Shown here: positions 28,922 to 38,301 of the stretch, in pieces | How the letters are laid out: the number at the start of each line of letters is the position of its first letter | How positions within the stretch are numbered: the first letter of the stretch is position 1 | NCBI GenBank assembly: GCA_012514775.1 | Contig: JAAYZQ010000239.1 | Span: forward strand, 1 to 58,456 | Source: Anaerolineaceae bacterium | GTDB taxonomy: Bacteria; Chloroflexota; Anaerolineae; JAAYZQ01 | DNA length: 58,456 nt | Direction of reading: 5' to 3' | Notes under the pieces: generated by a model | Databases searched by the model: none | Seen by the model: the letters and a program-made list of their open reading frames with translations, nothing else | Told to the model about the DNA's origin: nothing | Translations under genes and position numbers: made by a program

Positions 28922-31900
28922 TTGAGCAAAGGCGCTTTGATCATTGGCGGGAGCGCAGCCGGTATTCAGGCGGCCTTCGACCTGGCCGATTCGGGGATCC
29001 CGGTCCACCTGGTTGAGCCTGCCCCCTTTCTGGATGGCGGCCTGGCCGGCGGCGACGCTCCCCCGCAGTTGGTAAATGCGCGCCTGTTGGAGCTGGCGAA
29101 ACACGCCAACGTCACCACCTGGACGGCCACCCGCGTGCAGCGGGTGGAGAGACAGGCGGGACGCTGGTGCCTGGAGCTGGTCCGGCAGCCGCGTTACGTC
29201 GACCTGACCAAGTGCACGGCCTGCGGCGACTGTGTCGAGGTCTGCCCGGTGACCGTTCCCGGTACGGGCCGCAAGGCCATCTATCTACAATCAGGCACGC
29301 AGCTCGGCTGCGCCGCCATCGACAAGGACGGGACGGCTCCCTGCTCCGCTGCCTGCCCGGGCGGCATTCACGTCCAGGGCTACGTGGCGCTGGCCGCCCA
29401 GGGGCGGTTCCAGGAGGCCATCGACCTCATCCGCGAGGCCATCCCTTTCCCGGGGATCTGTGGCCGGATTTGTACCCACCCGTGCGAGCTGAACTGCCGC
29501 CGCGCCGAGCTGGATCAGGCGGTGGCCATCCGTCCCCTCAAGCGCTTCCTGGCCGACTGGGAGCTGCGGGAGGGACAGTCCAGCCAGGCGGCGCCCATCG
29601 CCGCGAGCGATGTGCCCGGGGTCACGCCCAGGGCGCAGCGCGTGGCTGTCGTGGGCGCCGGGCCGGCGGGCATGACCGTCGCCGACCGGCTGGCCAGGCA
29701 GGGCTACGGTGTCACCGTCTTTGACAGGCTGCCGGTCATCGGCGGCATGATGGCCGTGGGCATCCCTGAATACCGCCTGCCGCGGGACATCATCGCCAAC
29801 GAGTATCGCCGCATCCAGGATCTGGGCATCGAGCTTTGCCTCAACACGACCATCGGTGCCGGCGGCGACCACAGCCTCGACGATCTCTTTGCCCGCGGCT
29901 ACGACGCCGTGTGCCTGGCCATCGGCGCCCACCGCAGCCACTCCCTGCGCATACCCGGCGAGGAGCTGGACGGAGTGGTGCACGGCATCGAGCTTCTGAA
30001 AATCGTCAGCCTTTCGCAGCAGGTGGAGAGCTCTGAATACCACGCCTCCCTGGCCAGAATCCTGCGCAAGGGAGCCGCCACCCGCGTGGCGGTCCTGGGC
30101 GGTGGCAACACGGCCATGGACGTCTCGCGCTCTCTGCGGCGCCTGGGCGTCCAGGACGTGCGCATTCTCTACCGCCGGACGCGGGCCGAGATGCCGGCAA
30201 CCCCGGAAGAGGTCCACGACGCCGAGGAAGAAGGGGTGACCATCGAGTTCCTGGTCGCGCCCAAGCGGGTCGTAGGCGACGAGCAGACAGGGGTTGTCGG
30301 GTTAGAGTGCCAGCGCATGGAGCTGGGCGAGCCCGACGCCAGCGGCCGGCGGCGGCCGGTGCCCATCCCGGGCAGCGAGCATATCCTGGACCTGGACCTC
30401 ATCGTGCTGGCCATTGGCCAGGCGCCCGACATGGATGGCCTGGGCGAGGGTCACGGGCTGGCCATCACCCGTGCGGAGCGCATCGAGCTGTGCGGCGGGG
30501 GCTTTTCCACAAACCGGCCCGGCATCTTTGCCGCCGGCGACGCGGTCACCCAGGACAAGATGGCGGTCATCGAGGCCATCGGCATGGGCAAAAAGGCCGC
30601 GGCCGAGATCGACGCCTACCTGCGTGGCCTCCAGGTATCCGAGGCCCGGCCGGCCGTCGAGGAGCGGCCCATCGCCCGGCGAGAGCTGGCCCCGGAGGAG
30701 CGACAGCCCAAGCCGCGCCTGGCGGTGCCCATGATCCCCATGGAGGAGCGCCTGGGCAGCTATGCCGAGGTCGAGACGGGGTACACGGCCGAGCAAGCCA
30801 TTGCCGAGGCAGGGCGCTGCCTGGCCTGTGGCCCATGCAGCGAATGCCTGGCCTGCGTCCGGGCTTGCAAGCCGGGCGCCATCGTGCACGAGGAAATGCC
30901 CCAGACCGTGCCGCTGGAGGTGGGCGCCATCATCTATGCCGCCGACGCCTACGGCTTTGGTGGGCTGCCCCTGGCCGAAGGACCCGGCTGCTACCGCGCC
31001 TCGCCCGAGAGCCCACTTCTGGGCTCGGCGGCGGCTGCGCGGGCCATGGCCGACCTCTTTGGTCAGCGCCAGGCGACCCTGGCCCAAACCGCCCCGGCTG
31101 CGCCCGAGGGTGCGGCACGCTTCGGCGTGTTCGTCTGCCAGTGCGGCGGCGAGATCTCGGAAACGGTGAACACCGACCTGGTGCGCGACCGGGCGGCGGC
31201 CTGGCCCGGCGTAGTCCACAGCCAGGTGCTCCCCTTCTCCTGTTCCCCCGAGGCCGCGGCGACCATCAAGGCCCAGGTAGAGGCCATGGGCCTGAACCGG
31301 GTGGTGCTGGCCGCCTGTTCCTGCTGCGCCATCGACCAGGTTTGTTTTAGCTGCACCTATCAGCGGGTGCGCTGCAAGGACAACCTGGGCATCTTTGGGC
31401 GAGACGAGGGTCCGGCGACCTACGAGTTTGTGAACATCCGCGAGCAGTGCGCCTGGGCTCACCCCGGCGATCCTCCCGCCGCCACGAGCAAGGCTACGGC
31501 CCTGGTGGCCGCGGCGGTGGCCCGCGTCCGCCTCGCCGGCCGTGGACCGGTGGAGCTGCCCCTGGCCGAAAAGAGCGCCCTGGTCCTGGGGAGCGGGGCC
31601 GCCGCCCGTGCCTGCCAGCGGGCCCTGGAAGAGCAGGGAATCAATGTCAGCCGCCTGGACGGCCCCTATGCCGGTGGCCTCGAGGAGGGCCCGGTCCTGG
31701 AAGTCCAGCGCCGCGGAGGCCGCTTCGTGGTCAACCACCACTCGGGTACGCGGCAAGGCGTGGCCCTGGTCCTGGCCCCCGGCGATGGTGGCGAGATGGA
31801 GCGCCTGCTGGCCGCTTGCGCTGACGGGCAGGAGGGCCTCCGGCCGCGGATCGACGCCCGCGGCGGAGGGGTAGAGACGCACCGGCCCGGGATCATGGTC

Positions 31901-32260
31901 TGCGACCCCCTGGGCGAGGCCGCCATCGTCGGGCCTGCCGCCGCGGCGCGGGTGGCCGCCTGGCTGGCCAGTGACGCGGCGCGCCCGCGGCCCACGGCCG
32001 CCAGGGTAGACCCCGCACGCTGCCGCGCCTGCGCCACCTGCGTGGCCGTCTGCGAGTTTGGCGCTCCACAGATGGTGGGGCAAGACCCGCAGCGCACGTC
32101 CTGGATCGATCCGGCCATCTGCACCGGCTGCGGCACCTGCGTGGCCCACTGCCCCTCGGGCGCCATCAGCGGTGGCTACTCGACGGACGCGCAGTTGGAG
32201 GCCATGCTGGAGCAGTTGATGGGAGGCTGTGGCGCCGCAGGGGAGCGAGGTGGAGAGTGA
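28922..32260 (+). CDS. Chimeric HdrA-like/GltD-like iron-sulfur flavoprotein
   Basis: The protein has about 1112 residues. Modules in order: HdrA-type FAD Rossmann (ALIIGGSAAGIQAA), a [4Fe-4S] site (CTACGDCVEVCP), and the GltD N-terminal Cys region (CGRICTHPCELNC). Next are a GltD/NfnB FAD domain (VAVVGAGPAGMT), an NAD(P)-binding domain (VAVLGGGNTAMD, YRRTRAEMPA), and a Cys cluster near residues 636-650. A second HdrA-like N-terminal module (FGVFVCQCGG) and two Fe-S motifs (CRACATCVAVC, CTGCGTCVAHCP) close the chain. It lacks the HdrA CSxC-ILxPKM motif. It is probably the NAD(P)H-reacting partner of the Hdr complex. TTG 28922 fits AGGAGGG 5 bases upstream; ATG 28907 is the alternative. Confidence 0.75.
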   Translation: MSKGALIIGGSAAGIQAAFDLADSGIPVHLVEPAPFLDGGLAGGDAPPQLVNARLLELAKHANVTTWTATRVQRVERQAGRWCLELVRQPRYVDLTKCTACGDCVEVCPVTVPGTGRKAIYLQSGTQLGCAAIDKDGTAPCSAACPGGIHVQGYVALAAQGRFQEAIDLIREAIPFPGICGRICTHPCELNCRRAELDQAVAIRPLKRFLADWELREGQSSQAAPIAASDVPGVTPRAQRVAVVGAGPAGMTVADRLARQGYGVTVFDRLPVIGGMMAVGIPEYRLPRDIIANEYRRIQDLGIELCLNTTIGAGGDHSLDDLFARGYDAVCLAIGAHRSHSLRIPGEELDGVVHGIELLKIVSLSQQVESSEYHASLARILRKGAATRVAVLGGGNTAMDVSRSLRRLGVQDVRILYRRTRAEMPATPEEVHDAEEEGVTIEFLVAPKRVVGDEQTGVVGLECQRMELGEPDASGRRRPVPIPGSEHILDLDLIVLAIGQAPDMDGLGEGHGLAITRAERIELCGGGFSTNRPGIFAAGDAVTQDKMAVIEAIGMGKKAAAEIDAYLRGLQVSEARPAVEERPIARRELAPEERQPKPRLAVPMIPMEERLGSYAEVETGYTAEQAIAEAGRCLACGPCSECLACVRACKPGAIVHEEMPQTVPLEVGAIIYAADAYGFGGLPLAEGPGCYRASPESPLLGSAAAARAMADLFGQRQATLAQTAPAAPEGAARFGVFVCQCGGEISETVNTDLVRDRAAAWPGVVHSQVLPFSCSPEAAATIKAQVEAMGLNRVVLAACSCCAIDQVCFSCTYQRVRCKDNLGIFGRDEGPATYEFVNIREQCAWAHPGDPPAATSKATALVAAAVARVRLAGRGPVELPLAEKSALVLGSGAAARACQRALEEQGINVSRLDGPYAGGLEEGPVLEVQRRGGRFVVNHHSGTRQGVALVLAPGDGGEMERLLAACADGQEGLRPRIDARGGGVETHRPGIMVCDPLGEAAIVGPAAAARVAAWLASDAARPRPTAARVDPARCRACATCVAVCEFGAPQMVGQDPQRTSWIDPAICTGCGTCVAHCPSGAISGGYSTDAQLEAMLEQLMGGCGAAGERGGE

Positions 32261-32679
32261 AGGATATGCAAGATCTCAAAGTTGTGGTCCTGACCTGCAA
32301 CTGGAACGCATACAGCGCCCTGGAGACAGCGGGAGCCGAGCGACGGGAGTATTCTCCCGTGGTTCACTCCATGAAGGTCATGTGCCTGGGCCAGATCAGC
32401 CCGGGCACCGTCCTCAAGGCCTTTGAGAAGGGAGCGGATGGCGTGCTTCTCCTGGGCTGCCCACCGGGCGAGTGCCACTTCGAGTTTGGCAACCGCCGGG
32501 CCGAAGAGCTGTTTGCCGAAACGCAACGCATGGCCGCGCTGCTTGGCTATGGCGAGCACCAACTGAAGCTGGATTGGCTCGGCGCCGGCCAGGGAGAGGC
32601 GTTTCACGACAAGGTACAGGACTTTATCAGGGGGCTGAGCGCACCCGAACAGGGATCGAATGGGGATCGGGAACAATGA
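32257..32679 (+). CDS. mvhD: MvhD-like [2Fe-2S] electron-transfer subunit
   Basis: The 140-residue protein has the MvhD/FlpD layout: VVLTCNWNAYSALETAG, then VMCLGQISPGTVLKAFEKGADG and LLGCPPGECHFEFGNRRA. The two Cys in VLLLGCPPGECHF and earlier CNW and CLG Cys are the usual cluster-binding set. In methanogens MvhD links a hydrogenase to HdrA; here no hydrogenase is visible, so the donor may be the GltD-like module. GTG start (ATG 32266 is possible); it overlaps both neighbours by 4 bases. Confidence 0.85.
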   Translation: MKDMQDLKVVVLTCNWNAYSALETAGAERREYSPVVHSMKVMCLGQISPGTVLKAFEKGADGVLLLGCPPGECHFEFGNRRAEELFAETQRMAALLGYGEHQLKLDWLGAGQGEAFHDKVQDFIRGLSAPEQGSNGDREQ

Positions 32680-33815
32680 TGGATCAACTGCGGGACGCTA
32701 TCGATAGGAACCGAGCCTGGTATTGCATGGAATGTGGAAAATGCAGCGCCGTGTGCCCCATCACGCGCTGGGAAGGGCGCAACTATACCAGCCCTCGGAT
32801 CCTGGTGGAAAAAGCCATCGAGGGCCGCCATGACGAGCTCCTGGACGACCTGCTCTTCTGGTCGTGCCTCACCTGCAAGCGCTGCAGCGAGCTGTGCCCC
32901 TCCGACGTCCACTTCTCCGAGTTCATCCGCGACGCCCGCGCCGTGGCCCGCGAGGACGGCCGCCAGGGCGAGTGCACCCACGGCGAGGCCATCCAGACCT
33001 GGGGCCGGATGATGGCCCGGCCCGAGCTGCGCCAGAACCGATTGGGCTGGTTGAACGATGACCTCCACGTATCCGACAGCTCGGACACCATCTACTTTGC
33101 CGGCTGCCTGCCCTACTACGACGCCCTCTTTGCCGACCTCGGCGTGGAAGGAGTGCGCATCGCGCAGGCGGCGGTCAAGATTCTGAACCACCTGGGCATC
33201 CAGCCGCAGGTGCTGGCCGACGAGCGGTGCTGCGGCCACGATCAGCTCTGGGAGGGCGACGTGGCGACCTTTCGCGCCCTGGCAGGCCTCAACCTGGAGC
33301 TGTTCAAGGCCAGCGGAGCCAAACGGGTCGTGACCACCTGCCCCGAGTGCGCCCGCACCCTCAAGCTCGACTACCCACAGCTCGTCGGGGCCCATGGGCT
33401 GGAGGTTCTGCACCTGGCCGAGCTCATGGCCGAGCACGGCCTGCAGGCCGATCACCAGGGTGAGGCGCGGCGCGCCACCTACCAGGACCCCTGCCGGCTG
33501 GGCAGGCACCTGGGGGTGTACGACGCCCCCCGCACAGTGATGGACGGCCTGGGGCTCGACCTGGTGGAGATGGAGCGCACGCGCAACGCCAGCGAGTGCT
33601 GCGGCACGAGCTGTTGGACCGCCTGCGGCCAGGTGAGCAAGAACATCCAGGTGGAGCGCCTGCAACAGGCACAAGCCACGGGAGCCGACCTGCTCGTCAC
33701 CGCCTGTATCAAGTGCCAGATCCATTTCAGATGCGCCCAGCAGGACCCGGCCATGGCGAAAGAACTTGCCATCGAGGTCCGCGACCTGGCGACCCTGGTG
33801 GCGGAAGCGTTGTAG
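32676..33815 (+). CDS. Fused HdrC-HdrB-like subunit
   Basis: This 379-residue protein joins an HdrC-type N-terminus, with two [4Fe-4S] motifs (CMECGKCSAVCP, CLTCKRCSELCP), to an HdrB-type part with two CCG domains. Both CCG domains keep all five expected Cys positions: GC, RCCG, CPEC, then PC, ECCG, CIKC. They should bind the two unusual clusters that reduce heterodisulfides in methanogens. In bacteria the substrate is usually unknown. It overlaps mvhD by 4 bases and is followed after 12 bases by the kinase gene. Confidence 0.85.
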   Translation: MMDQLRDAIDRNRAWYCMECGKCSAVCPITRWEGRNYTSPRILVEKAIEGRHDELLDDLLFWSCLTCKRCSELCPSDVHFSEFIRDARAVAREDGRQGECTHGEAIQTWGRMMARPELRQNRLGWLNDDLHVSDSSDTIYFAGCLPYYDALFADLGVEGVRIAQAAVKILNHLGIQPQVLADERCCGHDQLWEGDVATFRALAGLNLELFKASGAKRVVTTCPECARTLKLDYPQLVGAHGLEVLHLAELMAEHGLQADHQGEARRATYQDPCRLGRHLGVYDAPRTVMDGLGLDLVEMERTRNASECCGTSCWTACGQVSKNIQVERLQQAQATGADLLVTACIKCQIHFRCAQQDPAMAKELAIEVRDLATLVAEAL

Positions 33816-33827
33816 AGGCAGCGGGGT

Positions 33828-35243
33828 ATGGCAGAGGCGGACGCGGAACGCGACACGGTGACGCTCGCGCAGGGGAGCACGGAGGCCAACGGCCCCCGTG
33901 TCGAGAGCGCGCGCGGGGCGGACCCGGGCCACGCCGAGCGGCTGGCCCGGATGACTGCCCAGTTCCGCGCCCTGCACGATATCGACGTGGCACTCACCTC
34001 CAGCCTGCAACTGGATCGAGTGCTCAACCTCATCCTGGAAAAGGCGGTGCACCTGGTGGACGCCGAGCACGGCTCGCTGCGCCTGCTGAACCCCGAGACA
34101 GGCGAGCTGGAGCTGAAGGCCTTCCTGGGCGAGGGCTGGACGCCCGAGGTGCGCGCCTCTCGCTTCCCCTTGGGCCATGGCATCACCGGCTGGGCCGTGC
34201 AGAACCGCCGCTCCTACCTGTGCTCCGATGCCAAACACGATCCGCAATACGTCGTCCTCTTTGATGACATGCGGTCCAGCGTCGCCGTGCCCCTCGCCAG
34301 TGGCCTTGCCCAGGCTGAGGGGGGCGAGGAGGTTCTCGGCGTCCTGCTCCTGGAGAGCGCCCGATTGGCGGCCTTTGACGACGAGGACGTGGAGCTGTTG
34401 GAGGCCCTGGCGCAGGAAGCGGTCATTGCCATTCAGAACGCCACCCAGCACCAGAAGCTCCAGGCCGTGCACCAGGCCCTCCAGGGCGAACAAGCCCGGA
34501 GGGTGGCGGCCGAACGGTGGGCAGTCATGGGGCAGGCAGCCACGGCCCTGGCGCACCGCATCAACAATTTGATCGGCATTGTGCCGGCCAGCGCCGGCGA
34601 GATCCGCAACTGCGTGGCCAGGCTTGACGTGCCCCCGGAAGAGCGGGCCTGGATCGAGGACAACCTGCAGCGCATCGAGCGAAACGCCCAGTTTATCCTG
34701 AAAATGGCCAATGCCCTGTTTAGACCCTTCCAGGAGACAGGCCCCCGGGTGCAGCTCGACGTCAACCGGGTGTTGAACGAAGCGCTCAAGATGGCCAGCC
34801 TGCCGCCCGACGTCCAGTTGGCTCGCGAGCTGGACCCGGAACTCCCGACCGTGGAGAGCAACCTGCTGCTCCTCGATATCTTTCTCGAGCTGATCACCAA
34901 CGCGCTGCGTGCCCTATTGGACCGCCCTGAAAAGTGCCTGGCGGTGCGCAGCCGGCGGGTAGAGGACCAAGGCGAATCCTGGGTCGTGGTCGAAATCGCG
35001 GACACAGGCACCGGCATCTCCCCGGAGGACATGGCCGAGATCTGGAAGATGTTCAAGCCGACGGCCGAGGGCCTGGGCTTTGGCCTGTGGTGGGTGCGAA
35101 CCTTTATCGAGCAGCAAGGAGGGACCATCGACTGCCGCAGCGAGCCGGGCACCGGGACCACCTTCGCCATTCGCCTGCCGGGCTTTCGTCGCGGCGGGCA
35201 AGACGATGACCAAAAGGAGAGGGAATGCGAGGCAAGATTCTGA
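33828..35243 (+). CDS. GAF-domain sensor histidine kinase
   Basis: The 471-residue soluble kinase has no transmembrane helix. Its N-terminal GAF domain spans about residues 50-210, with SLRLLNPETGELELKAF and GHGITGWAVQNRRSY. The H-box is TALAHRINNLIG (His near residue 243), and the ATPase domain has an N-box (ELITNALRAL), G1 (IADTGTGIS) and G2 (GLGFGLWWV). The GAF domain suggests sensing of a small ligand or redox state. It overlaps the response regulator by 19 bases and sits inside the Hdr unit, so it probably controls this metabolism. Confidence 0.85.
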   Translation: MAEADAERDTVTLAQGSTEANGPRVESARGADPGHAERLARMTAQFRALHDIDVALTSSLQLDRVLNLILEKAVHLVDAEHGSLRLLNPETGELELKAFLGEGWTPEVRASRFPLGHGITGWAVQNRRSYLCSDAKHDPQYVVLFDDMRSSVAVPLASGLAQAEGGEEVLGVLLLESARLAAFDDEDVELLEALAQEAVIAIQNATQHQKLQAVHQALQGEQARRVAAERWAVMGQAATALAHRINNLIGIVPASAGEIRNCVARLDVPPEERAWIEDNLQRIERNAQFILKMANALFRPFQETGPRVQLDVNRVLNEALKMASLPPDVQLARELDPELPTVESNLLLLDIFLELITNALRALLDRPEKCLAVRSRRVEDQGESWVVVEIADTGTGISPEDMAEIWKMFKPTAEGLGFGLWWVRTFIEQQGGTIDCRSEPGTGTTFAIRLPGFRRGGQDDDQKERECEARF

Positions 35244-35695
35244 TCGTCGAGGATTTCGCCGATTGGCGCGATCTGCTGAAGGGCATCCTCCAGCGCGAGG
35301 GACACGAGATCGAGGCGGTGGGCACCGCACAGGCGGCCCGCCAGTACCTGGCCGAGACCTCGGGTCTTGACCTGGCCATCCTCGACATTCGCCTGGTAGA
35401 GACCGACGAGAGCAACGAAGAGGGCATGCGCCTCCTGGCCGAGATCCGCCGCGATCATCCCTTCACCTGTGTGATCATGATCAGCGGGCATGGAACGATG
35501 GAGCTGCAACGCAAGGCCTTCCGCGAGTTCCACGCCTTTGACTTTTTCCGCAAGGAGCAGTTTGCGTCAGAAGAGTTTCGCAAGACTGTCCGCGAAGCAG
35601 TGGAGGAGGCGACCCGCAACCGGCGGGCGGCAAAGGACAAGGACTATATCCGCGGCCATCGCTTCGAGCAGTGGCAGCGCGATCAGGGACAATAG
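35225..35695 (+). CDS. Response regulator, receiver domain only
   Basis: The 156-residue protein has a receiver domain with acidic residues Glu9/Asp10 (IVEDFADW), phospho-acceptor Asp54 (AILDIRL), the switch Ser in IMISGHG and the Lys in FFRKEQF. After the receiver there is only a charged helical tail rich in Arg, Lys and Glu, with no recognisable DNA-binding or enzymatic output. It may act by protein interaction, for example with the Hdr complex, or by phosphotransfer. Partner of the adjacent kinase. Confidence 0.85.
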   Translation: MRGKILIVEDFADWRDLLKGILQREGHEIEAVGTAQAARQYLAETSGLDLAILDIRLVETDESNEEGMRLLAEIRRDHPFTCVIMISGHGTMELQRKAFREFHAFDFFRKEQFASEEFRKTVREAVEEATRNRRAAKDKDYIRGHRFEQWQRDQGQ

Positions 35696-35715
35696 GTAGA
35701 GAGAAGGAGGACACA

Positions 35716-38280
35716 TTGCCTGCAGATAATTTGCGCATCGGCGTGTTCGTGTGCGACTGCGGATCGAACATTGCCGGGGCGGTGGACACCGAAGCGGTGC
35801 GCGAGTACGCTGGCACCTTGCCCAACGTGGTTGCGGCCATCCGCAACAAGTACACCTGCGCTGACCCCGGCCAGCAAGAGATCCAGCGGGCCATCTACGA
35901 GCACAATCTCAACCGCGTGGTGGTCGCTTCGTGCTCGCCGGCCTCCTACGAGCCCATCTTCCGGCAGTGCATCCAGGGAGCGGGACTGAACCCCTACCTC
36001 CTGGAGATGGCCAACATCCGAGAGCACTGCTCGTGGGTGACGCCCGGCGACCGCGCCGCGGCCACGCGCAAGGCCAAGGACATTGTGAAGGTGGCCGTCT
36101 CGCGCGCCCGGTGGCTCTATCCCCAGGACGAGGAGCAGATTTCGGTCACCGACGCTGCCCTCGTCGTCGGCGGTGGGGTGGCAGGCATTCAGGCGGCCCT
36201 CGACCTGGCCGACGCCGGCCATCCTGTCTACCTGGTGGAGAAAAAGCCCTCCATCGGTGGCATTATGGCCCAACTGGACAAGGTCTACCCGGATATAGAA
36301 TGTAGCATATGAATTCTGGGGCCCAAAATGATGGATGTCGGTCGACATCCCAAAATCAAGCTCCTGACCTATTCCGAGGTAGAGGACGTTTCCGGTTACG
36401 TTGGCAACTTCAAGGTGCGCGTACGCAAGAAGGCCCGCTACGTCAACGAGGATGAGTGCACCTCCTGCGGCGACTGTGCGGTTGTGTGTCCCGTGGTCGT
36501 GCCCGACGAGTTCCAGATGGGACTCGGCACCCGCAAGGCGATCCACATTCCCTTCCCCCAGGCCGTACCGTCGTCCTACATCGTGTCGGGCGACGAGTGC
36601 CTGGGGCAAAACCCCATTGCCTGCGGCAAGTGCATCGAGGCCTGCGAGAAAAAGTGCATCGACTTTGATATGCAGGACGAGATCCTGAGCCTGGAGGTGG
36701 GCAGTGTCATCGTCGCCACCGGGATGAACGTCTACGATCCGGCCGGCCTGGACGAGTACGGCTACACCCACTATCCCAACGTGGTGACCAGCATGGAGTT
36801 GGAGCGGCTGGTCAGCACCGGGGGGCCGCTGGAGGGCCATTTTGGCCGGCCCAGCGACCTGGAGCGTCCCAGGCGGTTGGGGTTTGTCCAGTGCGTCGGC
36901 TCCCGTACCCAGGACCCGGAGCGGGGCAATCCCTACTGCTCCAACATCTGCTGCATGAACACCGTCAAGGCCGCCCAGTACATCAAGGACAACTATCCCG
37001 ACACCGACATCACGGTCTTTTACATGGACCTGCGCGCCTTTGGCAAGGGCTTCGAAGAGCTGTTGATGCGCAGCAAGAGCAACGGCGTGCGCTACATCCG
37101 GGGCATCCCGGGCGAGGTCCGCGAAGACCCGGCCACCAGCAACCTGCACGTGACCGTGGAGAATACCATGGCCAACCGCCTGGAGACCCACGAGGTGGAC
37201 ATGCTGGTGCTCTCGGTGGGCGCCACGCCGGCCACGGAAACCGAGGCGATCCGCCAGATGGTCAGCCTGTCGCGGGCGCCGAGCGGCTTCCTGAAAGAGG
37301 CCCATCCCAAGCTCCGGCCGGTGGATACCCCGACGAAGGGCATCTTTATCGCCGGTGCGGCCGAGAGTCCCAAGGACGTGCGCGAAAGTGTCACCCAGGC
37401 CAGCGCCGCGGCCTCGCGGGCTTCGATTCTGCTGAACAAGTCCAAATTCGCCGTCGAGGCCATCACCGCCGTCGTGGACGAGGACCTGTGCAAGATGTGC
37501 GGCCAATGCGCCGACGTCTGCCCCTTTGGCGCCATCCAGTGGGAGAAAAAGTCGCCGGCGCGCGTAACCAGCGCTGCCTGCGCCGGCTGTGGCACCTGCG
37601 CCGCCGAGTGCAAGTTCTCGGCCATCCAGATGAGGCACTTTAACGACCAGGCGATCTATGCCCAACTCGACGCCATCCTGGAAGAGGATCCACAGGACAA
37701 GGTGGTCACCTTTGCCTGCAACTGGTGCTCCTATGCCGGCGCCGATACGGCCGGCGTGGGCCGCATGGCCTACCCGCCCAACGCGCGCATCATCCGCACC
37801 ATGTGCTCGGGACGGGCGAACCCCGAGTTCGTGTGGTACGCCTTCAAGAAGGGTGCGCCTGTGGTGCTGATTTCCGGCTGCCACTATGTCGACTGCCACT
37901 ACATCGACGCCAACAGGAGCACGGTCCGGCGCCTGGATGGGCTGTGGGACGGCCTGGAGAAAGCCGGCCTGCGCCCCGAGCGCCTGCTCCTGGAATGGTG
38001 CTCGGCCGCCGAGGGAGCCCGCTGGCAGACGATCATGAAGGAAGCCGAGAAAAAGCGCCAGTCGGTTGCTGCCGAAGAGATCGAGCAAACTCGCAGCCTG
38101 TTGGCCCAGGCCCGGGTGCCCGGGCCGCGCAACCCGAAAGAGTCGGACGAGAAGCAGGACGCCGAGTTTGCCTGCGTGCGCTGCGGGCACCACTGGCAGG
38201 GCTACTACAGCGCCAACATGGAAAGGATCTGCCCCGAATGCCGGTCCAACAGCGTGCGCTGGCTCAAGCGCGCCAGGTAA
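35716..38280 (+). CDS. hdrA: HdrA selenoprotein fused to MvhD and a zinc ribbon (in-frame TGA = Sec199)
   Basis: Read through the TGA at 36310-36312, one 854-residue protein results. It begins with the HdrA N-terminal module ([16 protein letters not shown]) and the FAD site [19 protein letters not shown]. The HdrA hallmark is here DIECSI-Sec-ILGPKM, in place of the usual C-S-x-C-I-L-x-P-K. Fe-S motifs follow ([51 protein letters not shown]). An MvhD domain starts near residue 660 and a Cys4 zinc ribbon near 820. HdrA is the flavin-bifurcating subunit. The TTG start has AGGAGG upstream. Without recoding both halves would be useless fragments. HdrA of some methanogens is a known selenoprotein. 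Confidence 0.85.
36333..36350 (+). promoter_or_regulatory. Candidate bacterial SECIS of hdrA
   Basis: GGATGTC (36333-36339) pairs perfectly with GACATCC (36344-36350) around the loop GGTC, starting 27 bases after the TGA. Bacterial SECIS elements have a GC-rich stem and a short loop with G among the first two bases, roughly 16-37 bases after UGA. The E. coli fdhF loop also contains GGUC. Confidence 0.7.
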
Positions 38281-38301
38281 GAATGGAAGGATGACCGATC
38301 C

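Noticed and set aside
36310..36312. TGA in hdrA as an ordinary stop or assembly error
   Set aside because: The flanking frames join without a shift, the family motif continues through the codon, and a SECIS-like hairpin follows; a second gene shows the same pattern.
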